A stretch of DNA of 64,000 bases from Flavobacteriales bacterium (GCA_018402085.1 JAGYJM010000002.1:1116001-1180000), one strand, 5' to 3'; numbered from the stretch's first letter, positions 25,301-35,352 are shown. Notes: generated by a model from the letters alone, not told the origin. Numbers and translations: made by a program.

Positions 25301-28300
25301 TCAGTTACACGACGTTCCGAAGAGGCCGAAGAATACCAAAGCGTCAGCGCTATTCGTGACGCCGTCGCCATTCAAGTCAACGGTACACGCATTGCTGCAT
25401 CCAACCTCACCCAGGAGAATGAGTAGGTCGCCAACATTGATCTGACCATCGCTGTTGAAGTCTCCGGCGCAAAGAGCTTCTTCATCAGGATCGACTACTC
25501 CGTTGCAATCGTTGTCAAGGCCTTCAGCAGTTCCAGGAGCTCCCGGATAAACTTCATTATTGGCATCATCGCAATCGGTATTGTCTTGCACAAATCCGGC
25601 TTGAGGAGCGCAGAGATTTACAGGAGCTCCAGCGCCAAATCCGTCTCCGTCGTTGTCCGCGTAGTAGGTCTGCGCGAAAGCGCAGGATGCGTCGTCGCAC
25701 TGAGCCGCAGGGTCAAAGTTGCATGCTGCAGGATCGGTACAACCGTCAGGCAGGATACACGATCCGTTGTCGCATTGTGCCGCAGGGTCAAAGTTGCATG
25801 CTGCGGGATCGGTACAACCGTCAGGCAGGATACACGATCCGTTGTCGCACTGAGCCGCAGGGTCAAAGTTGCATGCTGCGGGATCGGTACAACCGTCAGG
25901 CAGGATACACGATCCGTTGTCGCACTGAGCCGCAGGGTCAAAGTTGCATGCTGCAGGATCGGTACAACCGTCAGGCAGGATACACGAGCCGTTGTCGCAC
26001 TGAGCCGCAGGGTCAAAGTTGCATGCTGCAGGATCGGTACAACCGTCAGGCAGGATACACGAGCCGTTGTCTTGCGTGGCTGCCGGATCAAAGTTGCAAG
26101 CTGTAGGATCTGTGCATCCGGGAATGAGATCTTCGATGCACAGACCGGTGAAGGTGAGTGTGAGATCATACCCTGCACCTCCTGAGCTGGCCCAACCGTT
26201 GAGGATGGTAATGTCCCAGTCGCCCGTACCGGTCAGTCCGGTTCCACTCAGGTCGATGGTTGCATTGTAAAGCCCACTTGTGCTCTGTTGCCATCCGGCA
26301 GGGTAGATATTCACGTCTCCGAGCTGGGTGCAACCTGCGGTTACATTAAACCCTCCGAATTCGAAGCACACCCCATTCGGATCCGTTATGGCCACAACGA
26401 GGTCACCGGCCCAGCTGCCATCGCCGGCCACGTTGGTCCAGTTAAGCTCCAGATCAACGGATGTAGGTGTTCCACCTCCTGATACGATGCTGTTAGCCGA
26501 TGCACTGCTATTCAAGGTAGCCGTGATGTTGGTAACTGCGTTGCAGTCGCAATCAAATCCGGCAGGAGGGAAGGTGCATGAACCGTCATTACAGGTTGCA
26601 TCGGGATCAAAGTTGCATGCTGCAGGGTCGGTACACCCATCCGGGACGACACAAGAGCCGTCGTCGCATGTCGCCGCGGGATCGAAGTTGCAGGCTTCAG
26701 GATCAGTACAGCCGTCAGGGAGAATGCACGAACCATTGTCGCAACCGGCAGCCGCATCAAAGTTACAAGCTGCAGGGTTGGTGCAACCAGGGAAGGTGCA
26801 CGTGCCATCATTGATGGTGGCGTCAGGGTCAAAGTTGCATGCCGCCGGATCGGTGCAGCCCGGAGTTCCGTCGCCAACGCAGAAGCTTTCAATGATCTGA
26901 TTTCCATAGTCGGGATTCGCCATTTGAACAAGCACGTTTCCGAATGGATCTACGACGGAATAATCGCCGTCAACACCGCAAGAACCATACTGAGAACCAA
27001 ATACACCATCACCAAAACTGTCGTTAATGGTCAAGGTGTAGCATCCTGCCGACAGGCAGTAAGTATTCACATTGGTCGATTGGTCAGCATAGGTATTGAC
27101 ACCCACGTTATCAATAACATTTCCAAGGTCATCAGCGAGTGTCCAGCTAACCTCTTCACCCCAACAATCGGTCACAAATGTGAAGGTTACCTGACTGCCG
27201 CCTGATGTCAGACTAAAGCCTGAACTGCCGCTATTATTCGTTGGGTTTTCATCCGCAGAACCATTGGGGTTCTGTAGTTCAACATTAAAGGTATAGCTGC
27301 CTGACGCCAGTGCGATATCCGGTAGCGCAACGCTTTCAGATTCGCCGGTGAGCAGTGAGCCTGTCCAGTTGAATGTTTGAGGAGAGCCACCATCAATGTC
27401 GTACACGATGTCAAAACTTGTGAGGGTGTTGTTTCCGAAGTTCGCAATCGTAACTTCCGGCGTAACGGCATCTGCACAGATGTCACCGCCGGGAGCTTCA
27501 ATGTTCAGAATACCCGCGTCAAGGTTATTCACACCGACTGCAGGTCCGATGGTGAAGTTTTGATTGCTGATATCAAAGAAAATGTTTCCGTCGCCTTTTA
27601 CTTTAATACGCGCAGTGGTGGTTTCACCTGCAGGAATCAAGACCACTTCAGAACCGTCATTCGGTGTATTGGCAAGCAATAGGGTAGGGTAAGTGAGACC
27701 GCCATCGGTTGACAGGTAGATATCGACAGCAGCGCAGTTCACGGGCGCAGCGTCGGTATTGGCCACATCCCAGGTGATGGTCTGAAAGCTGTTGCCCGGG
27801 AAAACCACCGCGGTATTGGGTGCGGTGACGACAAACGGACCTGCGAGATCTGTGACGTCGAATGATACCTGGTCATCCTGAACGCCGCCGCCTCCGGCAC
27901 TATTGTCGCGCACTGTGCAGCGAAAGGTCATGGAGCGCGCGTAGTCAGGCAGGAATTCACCAATGACGGTGGTATTGTTTACCAGGTCAGTGATGCGCGG
28001 AAATACACGCGTGGGGTTTTCAGTACTTGAAAAGCTCCTGAAGATGGGCTGTGTGCCTGACGGGTTGGTCAGGTTGTTGTCTCCGGCAGCAGTGGACGGC
28101 CCGAGGTCGTATTGCTCCCAGTTGTAGGTGAGCACATCAGGGTCGGGGTCAGATGCTGTTGCGGTCAGCTCAAAAGGCGTAGACAGCGGAATAACCCATC
28201 CACCCGTGCCTGCATCGACCGTGGGGACGTTGTTACCTGTGTTTGTGATGGTCGGACATGTATTGCCGGTTCCGTTCACTACAAAGTTGTGCATCTCGTT

Positions 28301-29554
28301 GATGCTGTGATTGTGGAAGTGATCATCGGAGTTGTTCTGGATATTTGGCGGACAAATACCTGCATAACCCATGATTGTAGATGCAGATCCGGGCTCGAAG
28401 GCCGCTGATCCGGCACGATTACAGTTGTTGTTCTGTGTGTGATTCGCCCCATACTGGTGCCCGAACTCATGGCACACATAGTCAATGTCAAATGGATCAC
28501 CCACCGGACTACCGAGCCCGCTCACTCCGCGTGCTTTGTTGCCGGTGCACGGAGAAAAGAGTTGGGCGACACCGCCACCTCCTGTAGAGAAAACGTGACC
28601 CACATCGTAGTTCGCTGCTCCGATATTGGCATCACAAACACCTTGGTTTTCATTGATCAAAGCACCGGCACTGCTGTTTGTGAACGGATCCGTTGCACCG
28701 TTCAGAAAGATGACCTGATCATTGTTTGCGACAAGGGTCATACGCACCGCAATGTCACGCTCATAAACGCTGTTTACGCGTGTCATGGTGGTGTTAATCG
28801 CCGCAAGTGCATCAGCAACGGTGCCGCCATGAAATTGTCCGTATTCACCTGTACAGGCAACTGCTGTGCGGTATTCACGAAGCTGGGTTCCAAATGGGGT
28901 GGCAGATTTGTTCGCCATCCCCATGGTCAAGACTTCTTTGTCATTCTTTAAAGGCTTGTCTTTACCGGAAGGCTTTTCAATAGCCTCATCAAACCCGTGC
29001 AGGTCAAAATCGTCCGGAAGCAACGGGGGCGTTTCTTCCCATACCTTATTGGTTGATTGGTAGAAAGCTTCGCGCGTGTACGACATGTAATAGGCTGAAC
29101 CCATGTGATCTATAGGGTCAATGTACACGGTGCTGCCATCATGAAAGATCATCGCGTGGAAACCCTTATGACTTAAGTCAAAACGCACAGAGTTCCGAGA
29201 ATTCGAAATCCCTTGTCCGATAAATGACCGTATATCCGGAAAGCGTTGTTGCAACTCTTTGGCCATAACCGGACTTTGGGCAATACGAAAAGCTTCTGTG
29301 CTGCCGTCAGGCATAGGCAGGTAAAGAATCACTGTAGAAGCTGCGACAGGGGTTTCAGCTTCCATCGGTGCAATGTCGAGCACTTTGCGCAGCCCTGTCT
29401 CATCGAGATGCATACTTCGGTATTTAGCCGGTCGTATCAGTTGGTTCTCGATGGGAGGATGCGCTTCATCAGTCCAGTAAGACTGAGCCAGCGATGTCTC
29501 GGTTAAACCAAGGGAGAGCGCAATCGTGACGAGGATAATATATATCCGTTTCAT
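25301..29554 (-). CDS. Secreted reprolysin-type metalloprotease with Cys repeats, MopE-like and dockerin-like C-terminus
   Basis: A 1417-residue exported protease. Signal peptide, propeptide, then a reprolysin (M12B-like) catalytic domain with CHEFGHQYGANH (residues about 361-372), the zinc site HExxHxxGxxH. After it come a PKD-like domain (about 450-540), two beta domains including a CARDB-like one, and a domain with GCYTLTINDSFGDGVFG. Then follow Cys modules GCTDPxACNFDP, a proprotein-convertase-P-like domain (WAGDLVVAITDPNG) and at least six more Cys modules, five of them encoded by near-identical 75-bp repeats. It closes with a MopE-like Asp motif (YYADNDGDGFGAG, DNDCNG) and two dockerin-like calcium loops ending FGTSCN. 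It likely digests proteins outside the cell; no classical T9SS domain is visible. Its C-terminal half matches the neighbouring trypsin-like gene. Confidence 0.9.
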   Translation of the reverse strand: MKRIYIILVTIALSLGLTETSLAQSYWTDEAHPPIENQLIRPAKYRSMHLDETGLRKVLDIAPMEAETPVAASTVILYLPMPDGSTEAFRIAQSPVMAKELQQRFPDIRSFIGQGISNSRNSVRFDLSHKGFHAMIFHDGSTVYIDPIDHMGSAYYMSYTREAFYQSTNKVWEETPPLLPDDFDLHGFDEAIEKPSGKDKPLKNDKEVLTMGMANKSATPFGTQLREYRTAVACTGEYGQFHGGTVADALAAINTTMTRVNSVYERDIAVRMTLVANNDQVIFLNGATDPFTNSSAGALINENQGVCDANIGAANYDVGHVFSTGGGGVAQLFSPCTGNKARGVSGLGSPVGDPFDIDYVCHEFGHQYGANHTQNNNCNRAGSAAFEPGSASTIMGYAGICPPNIQNNSDDHFHNHSINEMHNFVVNGTGNTCPTITNTGNNVPTVDAGTGGWVIPLSTPFELTATASDPDPDVLTYNWEQYDLGPSTAAGDNNLTNPSGTQPIFRSFSSTENPTRVFPRITDLVNNTTVIGEFLPDYARSMTFRCTVRDNSAGGGGVQDDQVSFDVTDLAGPFVVTAPNTAVVFPGNSFQTITWDVANTDAAPVNCAAVDIYLSTDGGLTYPTLLLANTPNDGSEVVLIPAGETTTARIKVKGDGNIFFDISNQNFTIGPAVGVNNLDAGILNIEAPGGDICADAVTPEVTIANFGNNTLTSFDIVYDIDGGSPQTFNWTGSLLTGESESVALPDIALASGSYTFNVELQNPNGSADENPTNNSGSSGFSLTSGGSQVTFTFVTDCWGEEVSWTLADDLGNVIDNVGVNTYADQSTNVNTYCLSAGCYTLTINDSFGDGVFGSQYGSCGVDGDYSVVDPFGNVLVQMANPDYGNQIIESFCVGDGTPGCTDPAACNFDPDATINDGTCTFPGCTNPAACNFDAAAGCDNGSCILPDGCTDPEACNFDPAATCDDGSCVVPDGCTDPAACNFDPDATCNDGSCTFPPAGFDCDCNAVTNITATLNSSASANSIVSGGGTPTSVDLELNWTNVAGDGSWAGDLVVAITDPNGVCFEFGGFNVTAGCTQLGDVNIYPAGWQQSTSGLYNATIDLSGTGLTGTGDWDITILNGWASSGGAGYDLTLTFTGLCIEDLIPGCTDPTACNFDPAATQDNGSCILPDGCTDPAACNFDPAAQCDNGSCILPDGCTDPAACNFDPAAQCDNGSCILPDGCTDPAACNFDPAAQCDNGSCILPDGCTDPAACNFDPAAQCDNGSCILPDGCTDPAACNFDPAAQCDDASCAFAQTYYADNDGDGFGAGAPVNLCAPQAGFVQDNTDCDDANNEVYPGAPGTAEGLDNDCNGVVDPDEEALCAGDFNSDGQINVGDLLILLGEVGCSNACTVDLNGDGVTNSADALVFFGLFGTSCN
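25670..25689 (+). repeat. GATG-tailed hairpin repeat, copy 11 (antisense inside metalloprotease gene)
   Basis: CTGCGC-GAAA-GCGCAG-GATG, read on the gene strand as SCAFAQ. Same site as copy 12 in the paralogous protease, so the two share ancestry by segment duplication. Confidence 0.85.
25696..26070 (-). repeat. 75-bp tandem coding repeat, five units
   Basis: Each unit encodes 25 residues of the form GCTDPAACNFDPAAQCDNG plus SCILPD. The five units are almost identical at DNA level; a sixth, diverged unit follows. Near identity points to recent expansion or ongoing gene conversion. Confidence 0.92.
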
Positions 29555-29566
29555 GGGCTATTGGTT

Positions 29567-29594
29567 AAAAAAGGGCCGCTCAAAGGCGGCCCTT
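29567..29594 (-). terminator. Terminator of the trypsin-like protease gene
   Basis: Minus-strand stem GGGCCGC-CTTTGA-GCGGCCC followed by TTTTTT, ending just before the metalloprotease gene. Confidence 0.85.
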
Positions 29595-29612
29595 AGGGTA
29601 ATGTAAACAGTT

Positions 29613-32600
29613 CTATGGGCAATCGGTTCCGAAGAGCGATAAGAAAACAAGGAAGTCAGCCGAATTGGTTTGGTTGTCGCCGGTAAGGTCAGTGGCGCAG
29701 TCACCCTGACAACCGAAGCCTGAAAGCATCAGTAGCAGGTCACTGACATCCCTGAATCCATCTGCATTGATATCGCCTAAGCAGTCTGGAGCTTCTTCAT
29801 CGGCTTCAATAATTCCACTGCAATCGTTGTCGACGCCTGCAGCAGTTCCCGGAGCTCCCGGATAAACTTCATCATTGGCGTCATCGCAATCGGTATTGTC
29901 TTGCACGAATCCCGCTTGAGGAGCACATAAGTCGACAGGTGCACCTGCTCCGAATCCGTCTCCGTCGTTGTCGGCGTAGTAGGTCTGCGCAAAAGCGCAG
30001 GATGCGTCGTCGCACAGTGCTGCCGGGTCAAAGTTGCAGGCTGCCGGATCGGTGCATCCATCGGGGAGGATACAGGAGCCATCATCGCAGGTAGCTGCCT
30101 GGTCAAAGTTGCATGCTGCCGGATCGGTGCATCCATCGGGGAGGATGCAGGAGCCATCATCGCAAGTAGCTGCCGGGTCAAAGTTGCAGGCTGCCGGATC
30201 GGTGCATCCATCGGGGAGGATACAGGAGCCATCATCGCAGGTAGCTGCCGGGTCGAAGTTGCATGCTGCCGGATCGGTGCATCCATCAGGCAGTTGACAC
30301 GATCCGTCATCTGTGGTAGCTGCCGGATCAAAGTTGCACGCTCCAGGGTTGGTACAACCCGGAATGTCAGTAGCAATGCAGAGACCATTAAGTGTTAGGG
30401 TAACATCATAGTTCACTCCGCTTGAGTTGTTCCATCCGTTCAGGAGGGTGACTGTCCAGCCCCCATCACCTGTAAGAGAGCTTCCGCTCAGGTCAACTGA
30501 TGCGGTGTAAACACCTGAAGCGCTGTTTTGCCAGCTTCCCGGGTAGATATTCACATCTCCGATAGAGGTGCATCCGGCGGAGAGGTTAAATCCACCGAAT
30601 TCAACACACGTGCCTGAGGGGTCGGTTATGGCAATCAACAGATCACCCGGCCATGACTGATCAGCGTTGGTGTTGGTCCAGTTCAATACAATATCCACGC
30701 TTGAAAGGCTTCCTGACGCATCTGCAGTCACATCTGTGCTGGCACCTCCCGCAAGAGAAGTATTGGCTGTAAGGGTATTTTCACAATCACAGGTGAAGCC
30801 AGGAGGGGGGAATTCACAAGAATCGTCGTCGCAGGTAGCGGCGGGATCAAAGTTACAGGCGGTGTCATCTGTACATCCGTCAGGCAGAATACATGTTCCG
30901 TCATCGCAGCTTGCTGCCGGGTCGAAGTTGCATGCTGTAGGATCGGTGCATCCGTCAGGCAGTACACATGAACCGTCATCACAGCCCGCTGCAGCGTTAA
31001 AGTTGCATGCTGCCGCATTTGTACATCCGGGGAAGGTGCAAGATCCATCGTTGGCATCGGCTGCAGGATCAAAATTACATGCTGCGGGGTCGGTACAACC
31101 GGGATTGCTTCCTCCGCTGACGCAGAAGTCGTGAACCGCCTGACTGCCGAAATCTGCACCGGCTACAATTTCTGCCAGCACATTACCATTCTGGTCTGTG
31201 AGTTGGTAGAATCCTTCGACTCCCTGGTACTGCATTCCATCACCAAAGCTGTCAAATACAGTGAGTGTATAACAACCGGATGGCATACAAAATGCGTAGT
31301 CATAGGTAGTTTGGGTTCCGGCATAAGGACCGTCACTGTAGAGTACAGTGCCTCCTCCGTCAGTTATCTGCCAGGTAGTCTCACCCGGATAGTTATCCGT
31401 GGTCAGCGTGAAGTCAACCGTCACTCCTGCTGCATCGAGAGAGAAGTTGCTTGTGCCGCTGTTGTTGGCGGGGTCTCCGTCTGCAGTGCCATTCGGATTC
31501 AAGAGGTTTACTTCAAATGTAAAGCCTCCGTTTCCGGGAGAAAGCGCGCCGAGGGTGACCACGTCGGTTGCATTCGGAGCAAGCAGCCCTGACCAGTTGA
31601 ATGTTTGCGTGGCACCACCTTGAATTCCATATTCAATGGTGAGCGATGTGATGTCATTCGTACCCGCGTTGCGGATAGTGATCTCCGGTGTTACGCTTGC
31701 CTGGCAGTATGCGCCTGATGGTTCAGCGATAGAAAGGAGCTGCGCATTGTCGGCAACGGTTGGCGAGTTCGGGTCGTATCCATCAAGAACCAGCGTGTTG
31801 CAGCCGGGGGCAAGCCACTGACACACATTCGGATAAGTCACGTCAAATCGTCCGTAGTAGTCATTGATGTTATTTGAACACGAAGCCTGTCCTCCGTAGA
31901 GTTGTCCGATTATCCGCTGGTTTTGATCAAAGAGCGGTGAGCCGGACGAGCCGGGCTCGGTCGTACCGTCTTCCCAGTCAAAGATTTGCCAGCAGAGGGC
32001 ACCGCCAAAGTTCCCTAGTCCGGCCGGATCATTGTCGAACGAAATCTTCTTTAAGTCGCCACTCGGGTGGTGAATGGCCGTTGAATTGCTTGGGGTGGCT
32101 CCGCTTGCATCCCAGCCGGCATAGTATGGATTGTAGGCGACAGGAACAGGAGAACCATTGTTGATTTCAATCAGGGCATAATCTGCCTCCCCTCCGCTGA
32201 CCAGCAAGTTCGAACCTGAAACAGTATCAAAAGCACCGACGTTGTTGGTGCCACATTCGGTGCTCTGCCAGTTAAAACGGTACACCCAGCTGGCGACGCT
32301 GCCACCGAGGCAGTGATTCGCCGTAAGAAAATAAGGGTAACCGTCGTTTGCAGTATTGTTCACCAGTGCTCCGGTGCAGATTCCGTTGCCGTTAACCACG
32401 ATCATGGCCACACTGTTGATTTGGTCGGTCCAGGGAGCACCTTCCGGACAAATGACGTTATTGTTACAAGGCCCTGAATCTCCAACCCCTCGCATCACTT
32501 TATTCAGATCGCGGTAAGCGTGCGTGACCGTTTCGATTTGCAGCAGGCTGTTGCCCATTTGAGCCGCAGGCTCGTAATATTCGAGAATGATTTCTTCTCC

Positions 32601-33077
32601 CGGTACAGGGTAGGTACCAAAGCCCATGTTGTCATTGTTGTTAGCTGCGGTGTAAGCACCGAGGATGTGCTCTCCATCAGGGCTGTAGATAAAGAGCCGT
32701 CCGCCTTCGGGCAGCTGGAACATATCAAAACTCAGGTTCAGGCTGTAGGCTCCCGGAGATTCAATTTTCAAAAGCCAAAGGCGGTCACCATTGGGGAGGT
32801 CATGCCAGCTACCTGAGTTGTTCAGGTTTCTGCCGAGTACAAAGTTCTTGCCAAATCGGTAAGGCGTATCCTTGGAAGCATGATTGATGACATCTTCACT
32901 GAGCATGGCCTGTTCATCAAAGTCTGGCATGGTCATACTGGGAATATTCCAGTCGACCTTCTGGTGCTGGAGGCTAAGTGGCATCCCACCTTCGCTCAAT
33001 TGTGCTTGCAGACTAAACGATAAAAACAATACAAAAGACAGCGCGAAGATGCGCGATAGTTCAGTTAAGGTTCTCAT
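29613..33077 (-). CDS. Secreted trypsin-like serine protease with Cys repeats, MopE-like and dockerin-like C-terminus
   Basis: A 1154-residue exported protease. The S1-type domain has His in FLTANHCLGG (about 255), Asp in DYALIEINNG and the nucleophile in GSSGSPLFD (about Ser378). The layout resembles lysyl endopeptidases, but specificity is not proven. Downstream domains follow the same order as in the reprolysin gene: a CARDB-like domain, a GCYTLTVFDSFGDGMQY domain, Cys modules, a P-like domain (WPGDLLIAITDPSG), four near-identical 75-bp Cys-module repeats, a MopE-like Asp motif and dockerin-like loops ending FGTDCP. Signal peptide FVLFLSFSLQAQ. It has its own terminator and probably its own promoter. 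Catalytic units have evidently been exchanged on a common C-terminal frame. Confidence 0.9.
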   Translation of the reverse strand: MRTLTELSRIFALSFVLFLSFSLQAQLSEGGMPLSLQHQKVDWNIPSMTMPDFDEQAMLSEDVINHASKDTPYRFGKNFVLGRNLNNSGSWHDLPNGDRLWLLKIESPGAYSLNLSFDMFQLPEGGRLFIYSPDGEHILGAYTAANNNDNMGFGTYPVPGEEIILEYYEPAAQMGNSLLQIETVTHAYRDLNKVMRGVGDSGPCNNNVICPEGAPWTDQINSVAMIVVNGNGICTGALVNNTANDGYPYFLTANHCLGGSVASWVYRFNWQSTECGTNNVGAFDTVSGSNLLVSGGEADYALIEINNGSPVPVAYNPYYAGWDASGATPSNSTAIHHPSGDLKKISFDNDPAGLGNFGGALCWQIFDWEDGTTEPGSSGSPLFDQNQRIIGQLYGGQASCSNNINDYYGRFDVTYPNVCQWLAPGCNTLVLDGYDPNSPTVADNAQLLSIAEPSGAYCQASVTPEITIRNAGTNDITSLTIEYGIQGGATQTFNWSGLLAPNATDVVTLGALSPGNGGFTFEVNLLNPNGTADGDPANNSGTSNFSLDAAGVTVDFTLTTDNYPGETTWQITDGGGTVLYSDGPYAGTQTTYDYAFCMPSGCYTLTVFDSFGDGMQYQGVEGFYQLTDQNGNVLAEIVAGADFGSQAVHDFCVSGGSNPGCTDPAACNFDPAADANDGSCTFPGCTNAAACNFNAAAGCDDGSCVLPDGCTDPTACNFDPAASCDDGTCILPDGCTDDTACNFDPAATCDDDSCEFPPPGFTCDCENTLTANTSLAGGASTDVTADASGSLSSVDIVLNWTNTNADQSWPGDLLIAITDPSGTCVEFGGFNLSAGCTSIGDVNIYPGSWQNSASGVYTASVDLSGSSLTGDGGWTVTLLNGWNNSSGVNYDVTLTLNGLCIATDIPGCTNPGACNFDPAATTDDGSCQLPDGCTDPAACNFDPAATCDDGSCILPDGCTDPAACNFDPAATCDDGSCILPDGCTDPAACNFDQAATCDDGSCILPDGCTDPAACNFDPAALCDDASCAFAQTYYADNDGDGFGAGAPVDLCAPQAGFVQDNTDCDDANDEVYPGAPGTAAGVDNDCSGIIEADEEAPDCLGDINADGFRDVSDLLLMLSGFGCQGDCATDLTGDNQTNSADFLVFLSLFGTDCP
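29985..30004 (+). repeat. GATG-tailed hairpin repeat, copy 12 (antisense inside trypsin-like gene)
   Basis: CTGCGC-AAAA-GCGCAG-GATG, at the same place as copy 11, with a different loop base. Confidence 0.85.
30011..30310 (-). repeat. 75-bp tandem coding repeat, four units
   Basis: Four consecutive units encode GCTDPAACNFDPAATCDDG plus SCILPD variants. They are close to each other but distinguishable from the array in the metalloprotease gene, which suggests homogenisation within each gene. Confidence 0.9.
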
Positions 33078-33113
33078 TTCGTAAATGGGTTAATGGTCTC
33101 TACGCGTAACCTC

Positions 33114-33121
33114 TAAAGATA
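33114..33121 (-). promoter_or_regulatory. -7-like box of the trypsin-like gene
   Basis: TATCTTTA on the minus strand, with a TTG 23 bases further upstream and a leader of about 36 nt. Confidence 0.4.
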
Positions 33122-33232
33122 CGATTTTTAGGATGAACGCATAACAATTCGTCGAACCGATTACCGAGACTGCTTGCCTTTACGGTTGGATTCTCATCGT
33201 GTTACGTTTTTTTTGGTGTTTTCTTATTCTCA

Positions 33233-33252
33233 CGGCCTTAAAAGGCCGGATG
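33233..33252 (+). repeat. GATG-tailed hairpin repeat, copy 13 (intergenic)
   Basis: CGGCCT-TAAA-AGGCCG-GATG, followed by CG. The most divergent stem of the set, still fully paired. Confidence 0.75.
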
Positions 33253-33423
33253 CGAAAGTGTGCTGCTCTTTCAAGTGCCCACTATGGAAAACTGGCGCTG
33301 AATGTTGATAAAAAGCACGCATATCGGAGATTCCGGCTAAACCGAATGGGTAAATTAGAGGTTCGATTATTTGGCACAGATGCACAATGCATACGGCCGT
33401 CTTAAATAGGATTCCCTGTTCTT

Positions 33424-35277
33424 ATGGCTGACGTACAATATACCGAAGACAACATACGGTCGCTCGACTGGAAAGAGCACATCAGGCTGCGCCCTGGAAT
33501 GTACATTGGAAAACTCGGCGACGGCACCACTGCCGACGACGGGATCTATGTACTGCTCAAAGAAGTCATCGATAATTGCATCGATGAATACGTCATGGGT
33601 TATGGCAAAACCATCGAGATTACCATTAAAGATAAAACCGTGAAGGTGCGCGACTATGGCCGGGGTATTCCTCTGGGTAAGGTCGTAGACGTCGTCTCAA
33701 AAATGAATACGGGAGCGAAGTATGACAGCAAGGCGTTTAAAAAGTCGGTCGGACTCAACGGTGTGGGTACCAAGGCTGTCAATGCACTTTCTGACAACTT
33801 TAGGGTAGAGTCTGTGCGCGACGGCAAATCGAAAGCAGCAACCTTCGCTCGTGGAGAACTCTTAGAAGAAACAGATCTCGAAGAAAGCACAAAGCGCAGA
33901 GGTACCAAGGTGGAATTCATTCCCGATGCCGGGATTTTCCAGAATTTTCAATACAAAATGCAGCACGTAGAAAGGCTGCTCTGGAATTATGCCTACCTCA
34001 ATACCGGGTTGACCATTATTTTTAACGGACAGAAGTACAAATCAGAGCACGGACTAAAAGACCTTCTTGAAGCAAATCTCAGCGCGGAGCCGTATTATCC
34101 TATTATCCATCTTCGGGGCGATGACATCGAGGTAGCGCTCACCCATACCAATGCGTACGGCGAAGAGCATTATTCGTTTGTAAACGGACAGTTTACTACG
34201 CAGGGGGGAACCCATCAGGGGGCGTTCAGAGAGGCGCTCGTCAAGGTAGTCAGGGAGTTTTATCAAAAAGATTATGATGCAGTTGACATCCGCGCGGGTG
34301 TGGTTGGTGCCATCAGTGTGAAAGTCATTGAGCCCGTCTTCGAAAGCCAGACCAAAACCAAACTGGGGTCTACCGAGATTGAACCAGACGGCACCTCGAT
34401 CAGAAGCTTTATCCTTGATTTCCTCAAGCGGGAGTTAGATAATTACCTGCACATGAATCAGGAGACTGCTGAATCGATCCAGAAGCGCATCATGCAAAGT
34501 GAACGCGAACGGAAAGACCTTGCAGGTATCAAAAAACTCGCCAGAGAGCGAGCCAAGAAGGCCAACCTTCACAATAAGAAACTACGCGATTGCCGCGTGC
34601 ATTTCAGTGATAAACACGATCGAAAAGAAGAAACCACTCTATTTATCACAGAGGGTGACTCAGCATCGGGCTCCATTACAAAGGCGCGTGATGTCAATAC
34701 CCAGGCCGTTTTCTCTCTCAAAGGAAAACCACTCAATAGCTTCGGGCTTACAAAGAAGGTGGTGTATGAAAATGAAGAGTTCAACCTGCTGCAGGCGGCA
34801 CTCAATATCGAAGACGGTATGGAGGGCCTTCGTTACAACCAGGTGGTTATCGCCACTGATGCCGATGTAGACGGCATGCACATCCGCCTGCTGCTCATTA
34901 CGTTTTTCCTGCAGTTCTTTCCTGAACTGGTGAAAGCCGGACATCTTTACGTGCTGCAAACGCCGCTATTCCGCGTGCGGAATAAAAAAGATACCTGGTA
35001 CTGCTACAGCGAAGAGGAAAAACGTAATGCCATGAGAAAGGCAGGTAAAAACCCTGAGATCACGCGGTTTAAAGGACTGGGTGAAATCTCCCCGGATGAG
35101 TTCAGTCACTTTATCGGCGAAAGCATACGCCTTGATCCGGTGGTGATCGGAAAAGACAGCAGCGTGCAGGAACTGCTGCGCTTCTTCATGGGTAAAAACT
35201 CACCTGAACGGCAAGATTTTATTATCGAGAATCTGAAAGTCGAAAAAGACGAAATCGAAGATCCGGAGACGGTCTGA
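33424..35277 (+). CDS. parE: DNA topoisomerase IV subunit B
   Basis: ATPase subunit of a type IIA topoisomerase, 617 residues. It has the GHKL ATPase signatures [10 protein letters not shown] and [13 protein letters not shown], and the TOPRIM motifs TEGDSASGS and [13 protein letters not shown]. Length and the direct linkage to a ParC-like subunit favour topoisomerase IV over gyrase, whose GyrB is usually encoded alone in Bacteroidota. With ParC it decatenates daughter chromosomes. The start at 33424 gives [16 protein letters not shown], a usual N-terminus. The 75-base gap to parC holds hairpin copy 14; cotranscription is likely. Confidence 0.93.
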   Translation: MADVQYTEDNIRSLDWKEHIRLRPGMYIGKLGDGTTADDGIYVLLKEVIDNCIDEYVMGYGKTIEITIKDKTVKVRDYGRGIPLGKVVDVVSKMNTGAKYDSKAFKKSVGLNGVGTKAVNALSDNFRVESVRDGKSKAATFARGELLEETDLEESTKRRGTKVEFIPDAGIFQNFQYKMQHVERLLWNYAYLNTGLTIIFNGQKYKSEHGLKDLLEANLSAEPYYPIIHLRGDDIEVALTHTNAYGEEHYSFVNGQFTTQGGTHQGAFREALVKVVREFYQKDYDAVDIRAGVVGAISVKVIEPVFESQTKTKLGSTEIEPDGTSIRSFILDFLKRELDNYLHMNQETAESIQKRIMQSERERKDLAGIKKLARERAKKANLHNKKLRDCRVHFSDKHDRKEETTLFITEGDSASGSITKARDVNTQAVFSLKGKPLNSFGLTKKVVYENEEFNLLQAALNIEDGMEGLRYNQVVIATDADVDGMHIRLLLITFFLQFFPELVKAGHLYVLQTPLFRVRNKKDTWYCYSEEEKRNAMRKAGKNPEITRFKGLGEISPDEFSHFIGESIRLDPVVIGKDSSVQELLRFFMGKNSPERQDFIIENLKVEKDEIEDPETV

Positions 35278-35289
35278 CGAACACAATCG

Positions 35290-35309
35290 CATCCCGCGCT
35301 TTTGCGCGG
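35290..35309 (-). repeat. GATG-tailed hairpin repeat, copy 14 (between parE and parC)
   Basis: CCGCGC-AAAA-GCGCGG-GATG on the minus strand. It could act as a hairpin in the intercistronic RNA. Confidence 0.85.
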
Positions 35310-35352
35310 TAAGTGATCAGAATACCACTAAAATAGTAACCAGAACGCGCAA

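Larger units (their letters stand above)
33078..33423. other. Divergent intergenic region, trypsin-like gene / parE
   Basis: 346 bases with hairpin copy 13 and a possible minus-strand promoter box. A 68-codon ORF (33199-33405) runs through the hairpin and lacks recognisable features, so I do not call it. Confidence 0.5.

Noticed and set aside
25696-26070. CRISPR array
   Set aside because: The units are contiguous, have no variable spacers and encode protein. The same holds for the array at 30011 and the 7-8 bp arrays.
25586-26185. Long plus-strand ORFs across the 75-bp repeats
   Set aside because: Open frames on the other strand are a by-product of the tandem repeat. The minus-strand reading has a signal peptide, a catalytic domain and conserved Cys modules.
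33199-33405. 68-codon ORF before parE
   Set aside because: It runs through a hairpin repeat, has no recognisable start context and resembles no family.
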